Below, piece by piece: positions 22,912 through 34,600 of a stretch of DNA of 64,000 nt. The stretch spans positions 1,922,001-1,986,000 of the forward strand of contig CM060733.1 in assembly GCA_030704615.1 (NCBI GenBank), in the 5' to 3' direction. The translations under genes were made by a program, and so were the position numbers. The notes under the pieces are model-generated. The model made no database searches, had not been told where the DNA came from, and worked only from the letters and a program-made list of their open reading frames with translations. The stretch is from Takakia lepidozioides. Taxonomy: Eukaryota; Streptophyta; Takakiopsida; Takakiales; Takakiaceae. How positions within the stretch are numbered: the first letter of the stretch is position 1; each line of letters begins with the position of its first letter.

Positions 22912-25364
22912 ACTCGGGAACGTAAGGAGATGAGAGTGTTTGAGGCAGAAACAACTGCAATTGAAGAGCAGGGCTCTTCACACAATGAGGGTGGACTGGC
23001 AGGGCAACACCAATCTAAGAGACAGAGGCGGGGTATGACTGTAGTGGCGGATCCACTGGCTTCACGGAAACCGCACGATAATGGTTCCCAAGCTTTTATG
23101 TAGGATGGGGCACAGCAGCACAGAGAGCTGCTATTATTGGAAGCAGGGCCTTCAGAGAGGGAAGAGGAAGTCAATTCGATACCACAGCCACCACAACCAA
23201 TTGACTCAGATGTTTTGGAGGTTCCACAGTTAGTATATGCTATGACTTCACCCCCAATTGCTCTGGAAGGAGAAAGGTTGGACATTCCCACTACAGAGCA
23301 GGTCGTGGCCGAAATTGAGAAGGGTGACCTTCTCTATGAAAACTCTGGCTTGGTAAGGGAATCACTGATTCCAGAGGTGCAGCGGTTGTCCAAGGAAAAC
23401 CCTGCTGTGCATGTAATACCCACACCTGTGATGGAGGTACCAGTGGTAGAATATCAAGACACTGTAGCACCTGTGGAGGATGAGGTGGTTCAGGAAGAGA
23501 ATCTGGTGGGGCAATAGCCTGAATGGTTGGTGAGGCATCACACTGTGGAGGATCAGGGAGAACAACAGCAAGCTCACCATGATGACCCTCAGCAGGCCAT
23601 GCTTATGAATTCCATAAGCATAACACTTAATTTGTTGGGCACTTATGTGAAATCCCATGTTCCATCTACCCAATTGGCAGCTTTGAGGGAGGAACTCAGG
23701 AATGAGTTTGAGGCTCGAATTGCCACTGAGTGTGCTAACAAGGTAGATGAGGAGGTCAATCTCAAGTTACAGCAAGAGTTGGAGGACACAAAGGTTACTT
23801 TGCAGTTGGCCAAGGGACATCTGATTGAAGCCGGCCTCGAGCAGGACCAGTTGCATGAAGCACATAAGCAACAGTTATACCAAATGCAGGTGAAGCATGA
23901 GGACAAGTTGCAAGTAATGAATGCACTACATACAGAGTTGAAGGCAGTACATAAGATGATGACCATACAATGTGCTACACTCACAACTACTCTTGAGCAA
24001 ACTGCATTAGAAGTTAACAAACAAGAGGAGAGATGTATGAAGGCAGAGGCAGAGATAATCGAGCAGACGAAACTCATTGTTGATATGAAGAATACAATCT
24101 GTCGCAATGAGAATACTTTCAAGCAATACAGACAGGTTGAGGCTGACCAAGAGAGGTACATCCTGGAGTTGCAACAAACAGTCATGGTCAATAGAAATGA
24201 ACTCTCTGTAGCTAACAAGGCTTGGAAGGAAGCCAATAATCTGGCTGCTGCCTATGCGAATTTGGTTGAACCTCATGCGAAGCGCATGGAGGCTTTACAG
24301 CAGCAGTTAGATGTGTACAGGCTCACAGAGGAGCAGACTCTCAGAGGTGCCACACACGACTTGGTGGATAACCACCTTATGCAGGTCTGGTTAGCACAAG
24401 GGCTGGTGGAAGGCAAAGCACCACGGAAGCTTACCTAGGGCGAGATGAATGAGCTCAGACTGCAGGTGGAGAACATTACCACAACTACTATAAACAATGT
24501 CTATAGTAGAATAGCGGAGCTACAGGAGGATGTAGAAGGCCTACTCAGGTGGATGACCTGAGTTCAAATATTGACAAGAGAGTCTTTGTACCTGAGGAGC
24601 AGCTGATGGCTACTTATTTACATGCCAGAACTCTAATTTTTCAGTCTTCTTCGCAAGGGGTGCAGGAGATCCCAGTGGTAGAAGGGCCAGTGGTACCAAT
24701 ACCACAGCAAGTGACTGTGCAGGTAACTGACCATGTTGTTACTATAGCCACACCACAGCCTGAGGTATGGGGGGATGCTGCTTTTAACCCACCTAAGACT
24801 CCTGCTGCACGTGAGTACAGTCGGGCTATGATTATGCCCTTCAACCAAATTCCCATTGTGTTGGATTTGGCTTGGAAGGAATTTAGTCCGCCACAGTCGT
24901 TGGCTCATTACTACCAGATCATGCGCATTTGGCTGCCAGTGGCGACTAGGACTAAGGTTCTTCCGAACAATCGACCCATTGAGGATCATCACTTTGCAAG
25001 GTACTGGTCTGAAGCAGGTACCATGTTGAAGGAATTAATTGCCTTCCAAGTTGTACATGGGTACATTTATACCAAAACCAAGGAGGTATCAAGTATTGTC
25101 ATGGGCTATGGATTATACTATGCTGCTTGTTTTCTGGCACGTTATCACATTGAGCAGCAGAGGATGCAATCGCGATTTCTGAGTTATTCCAGTGGGGATC
25201 ATTGGGTCTTACCTTCAGTGCCACCTCATATGTACCTATATGATGCAAAAGTTATGATGCAGAAGGATTCCCAACTTCGTTCATGGTTTCATTCGGCTTG
25301 GAACAATTTGACAACACAGAAATTCGGCCGTGAGGGTATTTTCTTTAAGGGACATGAGGCATAA
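22912..25364 (+). pseudogene. Ty3/gypsy-associated coiled-coil ORF (copy A), decayed
   Basis: Copy of the long ORF found at 42934-44545, 50744-52197 and 54733-55143. It begins within the ORF (homology starts at ACTCGGGAA, 22912). Visible parts are an acidic N-terminal segment, a long Glu/Gln/Leu-rich coiled coil (about 23660-24400), a Pro/Val-rich linker (24660-24780) and a globular C-terminal region containing PFNQIPIVLDLAWKEF and a Trp/Tyr-rich end at TAA 25362-25364. In-frame stops occur near 23101, 23516 and 24436, and a small deletion shifts frame near 24540. No CCHC knuckle, protease or RT was found. It may be gag or an extra structural ORF; function unknown. Confidence 0.75.
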
Positions 25365-25439
25365 GACCGTCCATGCAGACCTACCGGGCGGGTAGGGTGA
25401 CCCTCTCCTTTTAACGGGCCCACCACGTGTGGCCCGCGA

Positions 25440-25474
25440 TGCATTCAAGATGCTATTAATCTATAATAAGAGAC
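25440..25474. repeat. Right arm of inverted repeat around coiled-coil ORF copy A
   Basis: Partner of 22472-22506; begins TGCATTCAAGATGC. The two arms bracket about 2.9 kb including the ORF fragment, as in a capture by a TIR transposon, but the match is imperfect. Confidence 0.4.
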
Positions 25475-25598
25475 TTCAAAAATAAAAACAAATAAAACTA
25501 CCGTCAATATTGGCGGTCGGAGTAATTTATAAAAAATTCATTCTGAAGCCACCCTGTCTTTCACAATGCGACGTGACATATGAGGTGATCTGTTTTGG

Positions 25599-26226
25599 CT
25601 CTCATTTTTGAATGATTGGGAGTTTAAGGCTCACGTGTGGGCCAGGCAGCGCATAGACGCACGTCGCCCGCGACCACCCGGTGGGTCTGCTCGCGGGTCC
25701 AGGTCTGTTGGCGTCCAATGGGTCTGCTAGCGGGTCAGGGTCTGCTCGCGTCCAATGTAGGGGCCGCAGACCCGCCGCAGACCGCCCCACCCTCTCGGGA
25801 CTTAGAAACTTTTCCGAGGAAACTCGCCCGTAAAAGAGATCATAATTAATGCGCTGCAGATGATTAAATGAAACGCAGCACCAGCTAGATTTGAACCCGC
25901 TATCTCATGGACACCGTCCGTAACGCCCAACTACCACACTATCAATTGTTTACTATTATCTGACCTGTTTTTTTATTCCTTATACTAGAAAAGGGGAGCT
26001 GTCAGCCCCAACGTGGCCTGGGAGGAGGGTGGACCCTACCTGAGCAAACCCTCGTTGGGTCAGGGGCCAACAGACCCCACCTGAGCAGACCCCGCGAGGA
26101 TGCCGGGTCTGGGGCGGGGACCGAGGCGACCCAGCGTCTGTGTGTGTGGGGCCATTGCGTCCGTGTGTGGGGCCGTTGCCTGGCACACACGTGAGCCTTA
26201 AACTCCCAATTATTCAACAATGAGAA
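25599..26226. mobile_element. 628-bp foldback/MITE-like element with GC-rich core
   Basis: Left arm 25599-25651 and right arm 26174-26226 are inverted copies (core TTGGGAGTTTAAGGCTCACG in both) over about 50 bases with few mismatches. The interior holds CG-rich repeats (GGTCTGCTCGCGGGTC, 25685-25760; CAGACCCCGC words, 26040-26120), a tRNA-like segment, and no ORF of note. It is probably a non-autonomous TIR element; no clear target duplication was fixed. Confidence 0.65.
25875..25955 (-). ncRNA. tRNA-like segment inside the foldback element
   Basis: The minus strand shows an A-box-like GTGTGGTAGTTGGGCG and then a B-box GGGTTCAAATCTAGC at tRNA-like spacing, ending CTGGTGCTGCG. It is likely a SINE head or degenerate tRNA nested in the element. 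Confidence 0.5.
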
Positions 26227-26403
26227 GCATCTGTTTTTATCATAACTATTTTTTTTTACTAATACTTCGATAAAACTGACGTGACGCGGATTGTGTCAGT
26301 GTTATGTCTGTCGTGACGCGACGGACGTGATGTGTGCAAGCCTAACGTTACAATGACAACAAGCACAACTGTTAACTTACTTAGTACCATTGACAATCCC
26401 AAC

Positions 26404-26730
26404 AGTACTCATTCTTCTCTTACATTTTGAAATAAATCCAAAATACAAGCACTAAAGTAGTAGGGCCCCATATATACGAAAGGGTTTTTTTTCAAGTAAT
26501 GTTAATTATAGACACACAAACAAACCATTGTGCAAACATTCACCACATTAATCAACATCATGGATAGCACTCATTCTTCTCTTACATTTTGAAAACTCTC
26601 AAATCCAAAATACGTAACAGGGCCCATACATACGAAAGATTTTTTTTTCAAGTAATGTTAATTATAGACACACAAATAGACCCTTGTGCAAACATTTACC
26701 ACGTTAATCAACATCAGGAATATCACTAAA
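26404..26730. repeat. Two tandem ~170-bp repeats
   Basis: The words ACTCATTCTTCTCTTACATT, GGCCC(C)ATA.ATACGAAAG and CAAGTAATGTTAATTATAGA occur twice, in the same order, at 26408-26570 and 26575-26720. Confidence 0.8.
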
Positions 26731-26888
26731 ATTTTACATCAAGCCTAACCCAAGCTATGGAGAACCCATGCTATCCGTTCAAGCCATGACATAGTACACA
26801 AATGTTCAACATTGTTGTGCTCAGAGCATCGACCACATGCCAAACGAACTCACTTCACACCTACATTTAAAATCAAGTTGGCTCAAAG

Positions 26889-26996
26889 TGGTTCGATCAT
26901 ACCAAGGCTATTACACCATATACCATCAAAACTCTGAAGTTAAGTGTCTTTGGGCCGGAATAGTACTCTTATGGCTGTCCTCGTGATGGTGCACCC
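26889..26996 (+). pseudogene. 5S rRNA pseudogene or 5S-derived SINE head
   Basis: The order of plant 5S landmarks is kept: CGATCATACC near the start, CACC, CCATCA.AACTC, GAAGTTAAG, TTGGGC, TAGTACT, ATGG, then TCCTCGTG and TGCACCC at the end. About 15 bases of the loop near the 3' third are missing and many positions differ, so it should not give a functional 5S RNA. The internal box C region (GAAGTTAAG...TTGGGC) is partly intact, which also suits a SINE3-type head. A following SINE body was not recognised. Confidence 0.8.
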
Positions 26997-29900
26997 TAAA
27001 ACAAATAGGGCCCATCTCGAAAGGGGCAATAGCTGCAAGGTGAAGTGGTTTTGAGTTACGCCCCATCACGAGACTGTACTCATTTCTCTATCTTTCAAGT
27101 TTCAAAACACTAAAAAAAAATTCACAAACCAGAAAATTTTATAAAAATATTTCTAGCTAGTAAGCCTAAAAACATGTGAGACATTCAAGGCAAAAAATTT
27201 CTTATTCAATATTTTTTCTTCAAGTGCAAAAATTTCTCCCATTGTTATTAAGAGGCTGTGTGGTTACGAACATAAAAGCTGTCTTTATTTTATTTTTTTG
27301 CTTTATGTGATTCCAAAAACAAGACTTAAGTTGTAGGAGTTTGTAGCATTCATCATAAGCTACATAGTATGAAACTGATTAATATAGCTATGGTTCATTT
27401 TGCATTCTTTTGGGGACCCTGTGGATAGAGCCCACTAAGTAGTAAATAATGTAGTTACTAATAGGCACTAGAGTACCCTTCTCCTTGCATACCCTAACTT
27501 ATGTGGGCGGCGGCCAAGCCCCTCAAAGAGATTCCAGAAGGCCGCTCAGACCCCATATATGTCAATTTGGTAGTCATAGTAACGGTGTCCACCAACCGTG
27601 TTACTTGTCGTTGATGATCTCCCTCTCGCAACCCCTCTCATGCTATCCATTGGTTCTTCCCAACTATGCCTGCCAACCTGCCCTCTTCCCATCTATCCCC
27701 TTCCCTTCTGATGCCTCCCCCTTGGCTCCTCCGTCCCTGCCTAGTTGCTCTGACCTTCGGGCATAGCCCAAATGAATTGGGCGACATAGTATAACTCTGA
27801 CAGCTTTGTAAAGGGCTCTTCCTTTGAGAGTTTGTAAAATATTCAATTTAACCCTGAAAATTTATGCACTTATGTCCTGTCACCTTCTCTTAGAATCCCT
27901 TGCCATCATGGAGCGGCTATCCTGTGAGGATGCACCAGAGGCAAGCAAGGGTAAACAACTGAGGATCTCGACGGCTGTCTGGGTGAGGTGATGGGGATGT
28001 CACGTGGAACAGCTGGTGGTGGCAATGTGGTGGCAGGATTCCGTTGATCAAGACCAAAAGCAAGAATGATGATGTTGAGAAGTGTACAGGGAGGAGAGTG
28101 TGGGATTTGACTCTCTTCTTCTGGTTTTTGGTTCCCTAGATAGAAGAGCTCGTAGATGATGGCCGTACAGAGTGTGGAAGACAAGACGGCCATGGTGAAT
28201 AGTGTCTACGAACAGGGAAGAGAGAGATAATACAGAAAATGATGCATGGTGTGGCGGTTGGGAGGACTGGTTGTGTTCCAGTACCATGTACAATTCTAGG
28301 ATTGGGTGCTAGTTCCTGTTGAGTCAAGAATTATTGTGACTTGAAGGATCTGTACATAAAGCAAATGGTGATGTTTGGCCATTCAGTGGAATAAGATAAG
28401 AGGAATGTAAGATCTTGGTATTAGATTTTCATCTTTCTTCATCCTCAGTAGGATCAAACTGGTTTTGGCAGTCGCCCTACAAGGAGGAGCCAACAATGAG
28501 AGAGGGTTAACATTTCAACACATAGGGAGGAAGCTGACCACAAAAAAGAGTAACATACTCCCATGTACAATCTAGAGAACAAGTTTTTTTAATTCTCATT
28601 TATTTCTGAAGGGATGGCTCAAGCCCTTTAAATTGTATTAATGAATCTAAAGGTTGACAAGGATATATATATATATATATTCAAGCATTAGATCAGAAAA
28701 AGCTGAAATAGAGCCTCGTATGTGGCCAATATTTGAGAGTTTAATTAAATTAAGTAAATTTTGCTTAAGACAGTCCAAGGAAGATGTTGAAGGATTGAAC
28801 CCTAGACAGTACTGTCTTGGTTACTAATGTGAAAGGTAAGGTCACTGCCAAAGTGTTTTTCGCAGATTTGAGAATCTTAGCCCAATGGAAAACAGGAACT
28901 TTACCAATCTAATTAAAAATACTCACAGTATAAAGAGGTGTACACTGTAACTTCATGATTTCCATTGAAAACTCTAAGTAAGTTACCTACTTGTCGGCAT
29001 TGGGTGAATGATGCAAGTATCAGAGTTCCAAAACTAAAGTCCACATTATTAATTCAGATTAATTACTCTGGCTCACGATAATATTAATATATATACTAGT
29101 GCTCCAAGTTTCCAATTGTTTAGTCGTAGACTTAATTATCAATGAACCCACTGAGACTGAAAAATATGAATATATTTGGGGAAAAGGAGATATTTTCCGT
29201 CTCAGTGGGTTCATTGCAATTCAAGTGTATGAGTAAAAAACTTGAAGCACTAAACATTCCGAGTGGGTGAATGTGGGAGAGTGTGTTGGTAGATTCCTTG
29301 ACTCATAGTTGCTTGCTTCACACATTGAATGATATTCATATCACATAAGCGACAGCCTCTCACTTAACTCTTCGTATTATCATTGCCTGCCAAGTAAGTT
29401 GAGAGGGTAAACAGCTGTTCCGGAATCTCCAGGAAGGTCCCCACACTTGTGGTAAAAGCTTTTGACTTTATTTTATGAAAACCCAACTGTCCTCTGAAAA
29501 AATCCTGCTTATCCTTGAAAACTATTGTTCAAGGAAGTTGCAATGATGATACTTCAGTATTACGCCTGCAAACTTTGCATTTCGTTTCCAAATGTACCAG
29601 AGCGCCAAAGAAGAAGGATCCGAGTAGTAGTAATAAGATGCGGCCAACATTTGAGCTCATACGAAAGATGACCACAGAAGTAGAGTATGCAGTGAAGTTG
29701 ATGTGGTTGGTATTGCATGGCATCCTCAACATCCCTTGGCGGCGCGCGCAAGTCCCCAAAACACACACACTAATGGCTGGTATGGCCTGCCATTTGGGGC
29801 GTCTTTATTGAAGTTTTGCCACAGAGGTACACCCTTCATTGGAAGTAAGGCTGGACGGAACAGGAAAATGAGGAATATAAATGTTTTGGGCCCTGAGTGG

Positions 29901-30863
29901 GCGATAGTACAGCATGATTGGTGCATTTGGTCCATCAGCGTGATGTGATCAGATCGCTACCTGCTCTGTTGTGCTGCTCTAGCGATCTCTACTGTCAGAA
30001 AAGTGAAATGTCAAGCCTATCTCAAGTAAAGTGGACCTTACCGACCTACCACATCGGATCCAAGTCACAGCATTCAGATCATGTGTGCTTCGATTTTAAA
30101 TATGATTGTGGGTCGAATTGTCGTGTCTGATTGGCCTCCCTGACATTGAGTCCACTTGGCTGAGCGATTGTTATTCAAGACAAATGTTTGGACCTTTAAA
30201 AAAAATACAAAACAAACAGGGGGTAGAGGTGACGGGAGGCACTGAAGGCATTCCTGGAATTGTATTAAACTTAAAGAGCGTGGAAAAATAACCATGCAAG
30301 GGCCTGAAAGGCTAGTTGCAACAAGGCACAGCCAAGAAAGAAGCACCTGAAGACAGAGAGAAAGGAACAAATGGCCACAGAAAAGAGACTGAGAGCCACA
30401 AGGGGAGGAGGAGGAACCTTTTTATTAAGAAAAAGAAGAAGAAAAGAAACGTCTCTGTTAGAAGTGGAGCGAAACAAGAGGGGAGGCAAGGCGAGGAAGG
30501 AGCAGGAGCAGCCCAGCTAGAACCGCACGCTTGAGTCTTCACTACCGCCGGCGCGTGGCCGGCACCGGCACCCAACCCAACTGGCCCAGAGGAGTGTGAT
30601 CAGCCTCACGCTCACTGGCCTTGCTATCTACAGCACTTGAGTCGACCTTGAGCAGCTTGTCATTTGTCCTCCAGCTCTACTACTTACAAACTCCTTAGAT
30701 CCTCTCTACTCTGTCACAGTCTCTCACTGTCTGGAAGGTCTTTGCGTCCTGCGCAGCAAACTGTGGATTACAGAATATAGGACACTGCCTGCTCTGATCC
30801 CTCTCTCTCACAGTCGCTTTCCTGAATGTTGCTCCGGTGGAGCGACCTTCATCAACAGCAGTT
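26997..30863. other. Mostly non-coding stretch before the TPD1-like gene
   Basis: No gene family was recognised. An AT dinucleotide run lies at 28665-28680. A GA-rich tract (30330-30500) precedes the TPD1-like gene and might be part of its upstream region; no TATA was fixed. Open frames at 29.5-29.9 kb have no recognised domain. Confidence 0.5.
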
Positions 30864-30992
30864 ATGGCGAATACAATCATTCGGGCTCTTCAAGGTTATA
30901 GATGTTTAGTGTTGTTCTCTACTGGTGTTGTCTCCACGTGTGCCCACCTCTCTCCAGAGATACGTAAGGGTTTGCAGGCGATCGAACAGTGA
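30864..30992 (+). pseudogene. Duplicated N-terminal module upstream of the TPD1-like gene (42-residue ORF)
   Basis: This short ORF (MANTIIRAL...KGLQAIEQ, then TGA) is a diverged tandem duplicate of the first 42 codons of the TPD1-like gene at 31072. The homology includes about 25 bases before the ATG. It encodes a signal-peptide-like start and then stops. It could be a dead exon copy, an alternative first exon, or act as an upstream ORF if transcribed with the gene. Confidence 0.6.
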
Positions 30993-31071
30993 CACTGCTC
31001 TCACATGGTCTCCGGCGCTTGCTCACTTCATGTGTGTCTGTCAGGTGGACGGATCATCAAGAGCTGCAACT

Positions 31072-31632
31072 ATGGCCAATACATTGCTTAGGGCTCTTCA
31101 TGTTTGCAAATTGTTAGTATTGCTGTGTCGTTGTGTTGTCTGCACTTGCGCGGCTCCTCTCCCTCAGGAGGTGGGTGAAGGTCTGCAGGCGATTGAAGCA
31201 CATACTCAAGCGTCAAGCGGATTCCAACTGGACCCACGTAGAGTCGAAGAGAGAGGTGCTCTTTTTAGATCGCCCACGAGTAATTATATCAACAGGAAGC
31301 TGCGGGCCTCAGCACCTTTGTGCTCGAAGTCAGATATTAGTATTACTCAGGGCATGAGTGGTGACAGCAATGGGATTCCAGTTTTCACTGTGCAAATAGT
31401 AAACTTGTGTGTGAACGCCAACTGTGAGCTTACCAATATCCATGTGGCCTGCGAGGCGTTTGCGTCTGCGAAGCCGCTGGATTCCAGAGTTTTTCAGAGA
31501 GTGAAGTACAACGATTGCTTGGTTATGAGCGGGGCATCACTGAGATCTGGAGGAAGTGTTGCGTTTGAGTATGCCAACTCCTCAGAATACCCAATGCATG
31601 TCATTTCTGCGGACCTTGGAAGGTGCACATAG
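31072..31632 (+). CDS. TPD1-like secreted cysteine-rich protein
   Basis: The 186-residue protein has an N-terminal hydrophobic signal peptide (residues 1 to about 28, LLVLLCRCVV), a variable spacer, and a C-terminal domain from about residue 82 with the TPD1/TDL pattern. Six cysteines are at 84, 113, 118, 127, 149 and 185, with VQIVNLC, CELTNIHVAC and NDCLV blocks. TPD1 is the secreted ligand of the EMS1/EXS receptor kinase that sets tapetal cell fate in flowering plants; relatives occur in other land plants with less known roles. The Met at 31072 was chosen because it starts the signal peptide and its duplicate starts at the matching codon; the frame is open upstream to 30925. There is no internal stop, so it is likely functional. 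Confidence 0.85.
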   Translation: MANTLLRALHVCKLLVLLCRCVVCTCAAPLPQEVGEGLQAIEAHTQASSGFQLDPRRVEERGALFRSPTSNYINRKLRASAPLCSKSDISITQGMSGDSNGIPVFTVQIVNLCVNANCELTNIHVACEAFASAKPLDSRVFQRVKYNDCLVMSGASLRSGGSVAFEYANSSEYPMHVISADLGRCT

Positions 31633-34600
31633 ACGAGCCTTCTGTGACGAGTACTTAAGCAAGTGCTTTTTGCTTCCACAATTCGACCGGTTGGCTCAAT
31701 ATTATGTAGAATGAGAGGGACGAAGCTGCTCCCCTCGAATTTGTCAATACTTTCCAGGGTTCCATCGCATCAGGCTGCAATTCATATTCTACGTCCAGCA
31801 CCCCATCAGAGCTCTTGGGGAGAGACTTGAGAGGTTGATACGCAGGTTGTGACTGGAGACACGTGACACATGATGGTGGACACCCTGAGGTAGCGAAATT
31901 AGTATACGAATCCTTCATTTGAATGAGGATTAGCTAAATGCAAAGGCGTTCTACTAGAGGTCTGTTAAATTTTGTAGGCAACCTTACAGAATTTTCAGGC
32001 TCAATAAAACCATGAACTGTAATGTCATATTGGAAAGAAAATGATCTATCTGCACATGCGGCAGATTTATGTATTGCGGGAGATTTGCATAACTGTACCC
32101 CTCTCAATCTCTTCATCTCTTTGTCATGTGCCATTGTTGTTGTGAATATTCTCTAAGCGAAGGGGGTCAGGTTTGTCGGTTCAGATTTTGAGCTGAGCAG
32201 TGGAGCATAATCAAGTTGGGGTGGTTAGCGTAGTGGACCAGAGAAAGTGATTTGTTCTTGAAAACCAGGCAGAAATTGGCTGACTAGTGTCTTTTAACCG
32301 AGCGATCGCAGACATATATTCAACATTAGATGGATGTAGCTGACATTGCTTTCCCCACAACCTACATTTGCGTGAGTAGCGAGGTCCGAAGAGTCCTCAT
32401 GTTTCGGAATAGGGCCATGCACCGACAGTGGAGCTTCTCTCTTATAATTTGCTTCTGGGCAGTTTTTGTTTGGTTCTTTAGTACGTCCCGCTGAGCTCTA
32501 AATGCAGTACTTCGTAACTTTACAACGGCGCATTAACCCCGACAACGACATTAATCCCGAGCTGTCAGAACTGCGTATGCACCGGAGACATCCCGCGTGG
32601 GAGCGCTAATCCTAGACGTTACCTGTTACCTCGCGACATGGAATCGGTATATAGGCACTCGGATTCGCCAAGTAAAGCGATGTACATATAGAATTCCGAA
32701 TACCTATAATTCGGCGGACATTATACTGCAGCGGCTGCAGTCATCTATGCATTGCAAAGAAGTCGTTGCTCGAAATGCGCTGTGAAGATTTTCTGGCTTA
32801 TCGAGTTATTAGGCTTGTGAGGCGCTACTGACAAGGTCAACTTAGTAAGGATAAAATATTGAGAATGGATTCGTGGATTTGGCTAGTAATGGTGCTGCCG
32901 ACGGCCAACTCAGCCCCCAGGTGCTCTCCCTCTTCGACTGAAATCTAGTTTTTTCAGAAAGTGTTCGATATGGTGCATTTCACCTTTCTACATGTAGAAC
33001 CTCGAAGTTGATTATCGGATGAGAAAACATGCACTAGTGCTTCAGTCATACCTGAAGAGCTTGCAGGAGGGGAAAAATATGTTGAAGCTCATCCATTGGA
33101 GGTTCATCAAACGGAGAAATTTAGGTGCATGCGTGGCACGGATTTTTTTCCACCATACTACTCCAGCATTAGGACTCTCTCTGCTGGCTGGCTCTCCAGG
33201 GATATTGAAAGCCTTCTCTTTAGTAGTGTCTAAAAGTCTCACATAACATGCGGATGCCTGCCAAAGATGAACCGATAGCAAGGTTCGTACCCGAGGTGCA
33301 GCAAGAGATGTATAATAGCGAGCAAGGCAGCAAGGAAGCTGCCAAAGGTGCTGTTGCGACAACAGTCTGACAAGAAAGAGCAGAGAGTCGACAAAAGCAC
33401 AGCCGCCAGCCCTACTTTCTTTACCCGTAACGGCCCGGTTACTGTGCCCTGCTTTCCGCTGACCCCTGGTCAGGTACAAAATCAGTGAGAAATTTGGGTT
33501 TCTTTGTACATGCACTCACGGCTCGATGTAATAAGCCCAAATTGAAGAAAACGAATGTCGTTCCTACTTGACAAAGTGCAGTTCTCTAGAGCTTCCGACA
33601 GTTCGATGTCTCCTGCAATCCCTTTGAAACTCCTAAAATAAGCAAACCCTAGCGTCACCAGATGTTGTGAGGCCAAGAGTAGTCGACTGATCATCTTCAG
33701 TAACCGTTGCAAGAGTCAGGATAAGATACCATTCATACGGATGAGGAAACAGTATGATAGAGACTTCAGGCAGTCCCAAAGGTGTTTGGGGAAGTAAGAC
33801 GTCAAGTAACCCAGTTCACACTAAGCCTTGAGCAGCATAGTGCATCCTTTATTCCCCAAGCAACCGGTGGTCATATGTTAGTTAGGAGTCGGAGGCCCAG
33901 TACAGAACTGACTTCAGAATGGCAGGAAAACTGCAGAGGTGGACGTGGGATAGTGCGAGAACCATGTGCGCAGGCACTGAGATTGCCACATTGATGAGGG
34001 GCGATAAAGAGCAGTCCCAAAGGCTGCAGGCAGCCGTGAGTATGTCCAGCCCTCATCTTAATGTTCCATCCATGCGCCCATTTGACAAGCACTTGTCTGT
34101 GATCCACACGGTTGCTGCGTAGATCAAAGGATTTGGTTGGATCCTTAGGCTAACGGCTCAAGGGATGTGATAATCTAGTTCTAAGTTCCATCTATTGATC
34201 AATTCTGCTGAGCTTTGCCCAATAATCTGACGCTTCTCGTAGCATACTTACAATATATATTGGTGAACTTGCCCAATCATACAAAGAATGAAAGAGGACT
34301 CCGTCAATTATAGTGTCTCTTCGTGCCAAAGGACTACTACCTTCCGTTGGAAAGTGGACACTTTGACCCCAGATCACCTAGTCATGCCCAGGCAAACACC
34401 CAACCACTGTGCTACCTGCTCTAGTGATATTTATGACATTGAAGCTTCGGATTAGCAATGTCCGAGAACAGTGATCAATTTATGTTGGCACGTGTACAGC
34501 ACGGATTGCATTTGGATCAGTCTAGTACAGCTCAACGCCATTTCAGAGTCCAGACATTGTATTAAAAGTTGAAGGGGACAGTGCCTCATACGCTTGCACC

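Noticed and set aside
31655-31918. Minus-strand ORF downstream of the TPD1-like gene
   Set aside because: No recognisable motif; lies where the 3' UTR of the gene is expected.
33042-33515. 157-residue minus-strand ORF
   Set aside because: No family motif, no supporting structure, and the opposite strand is also partly open; probably chance.
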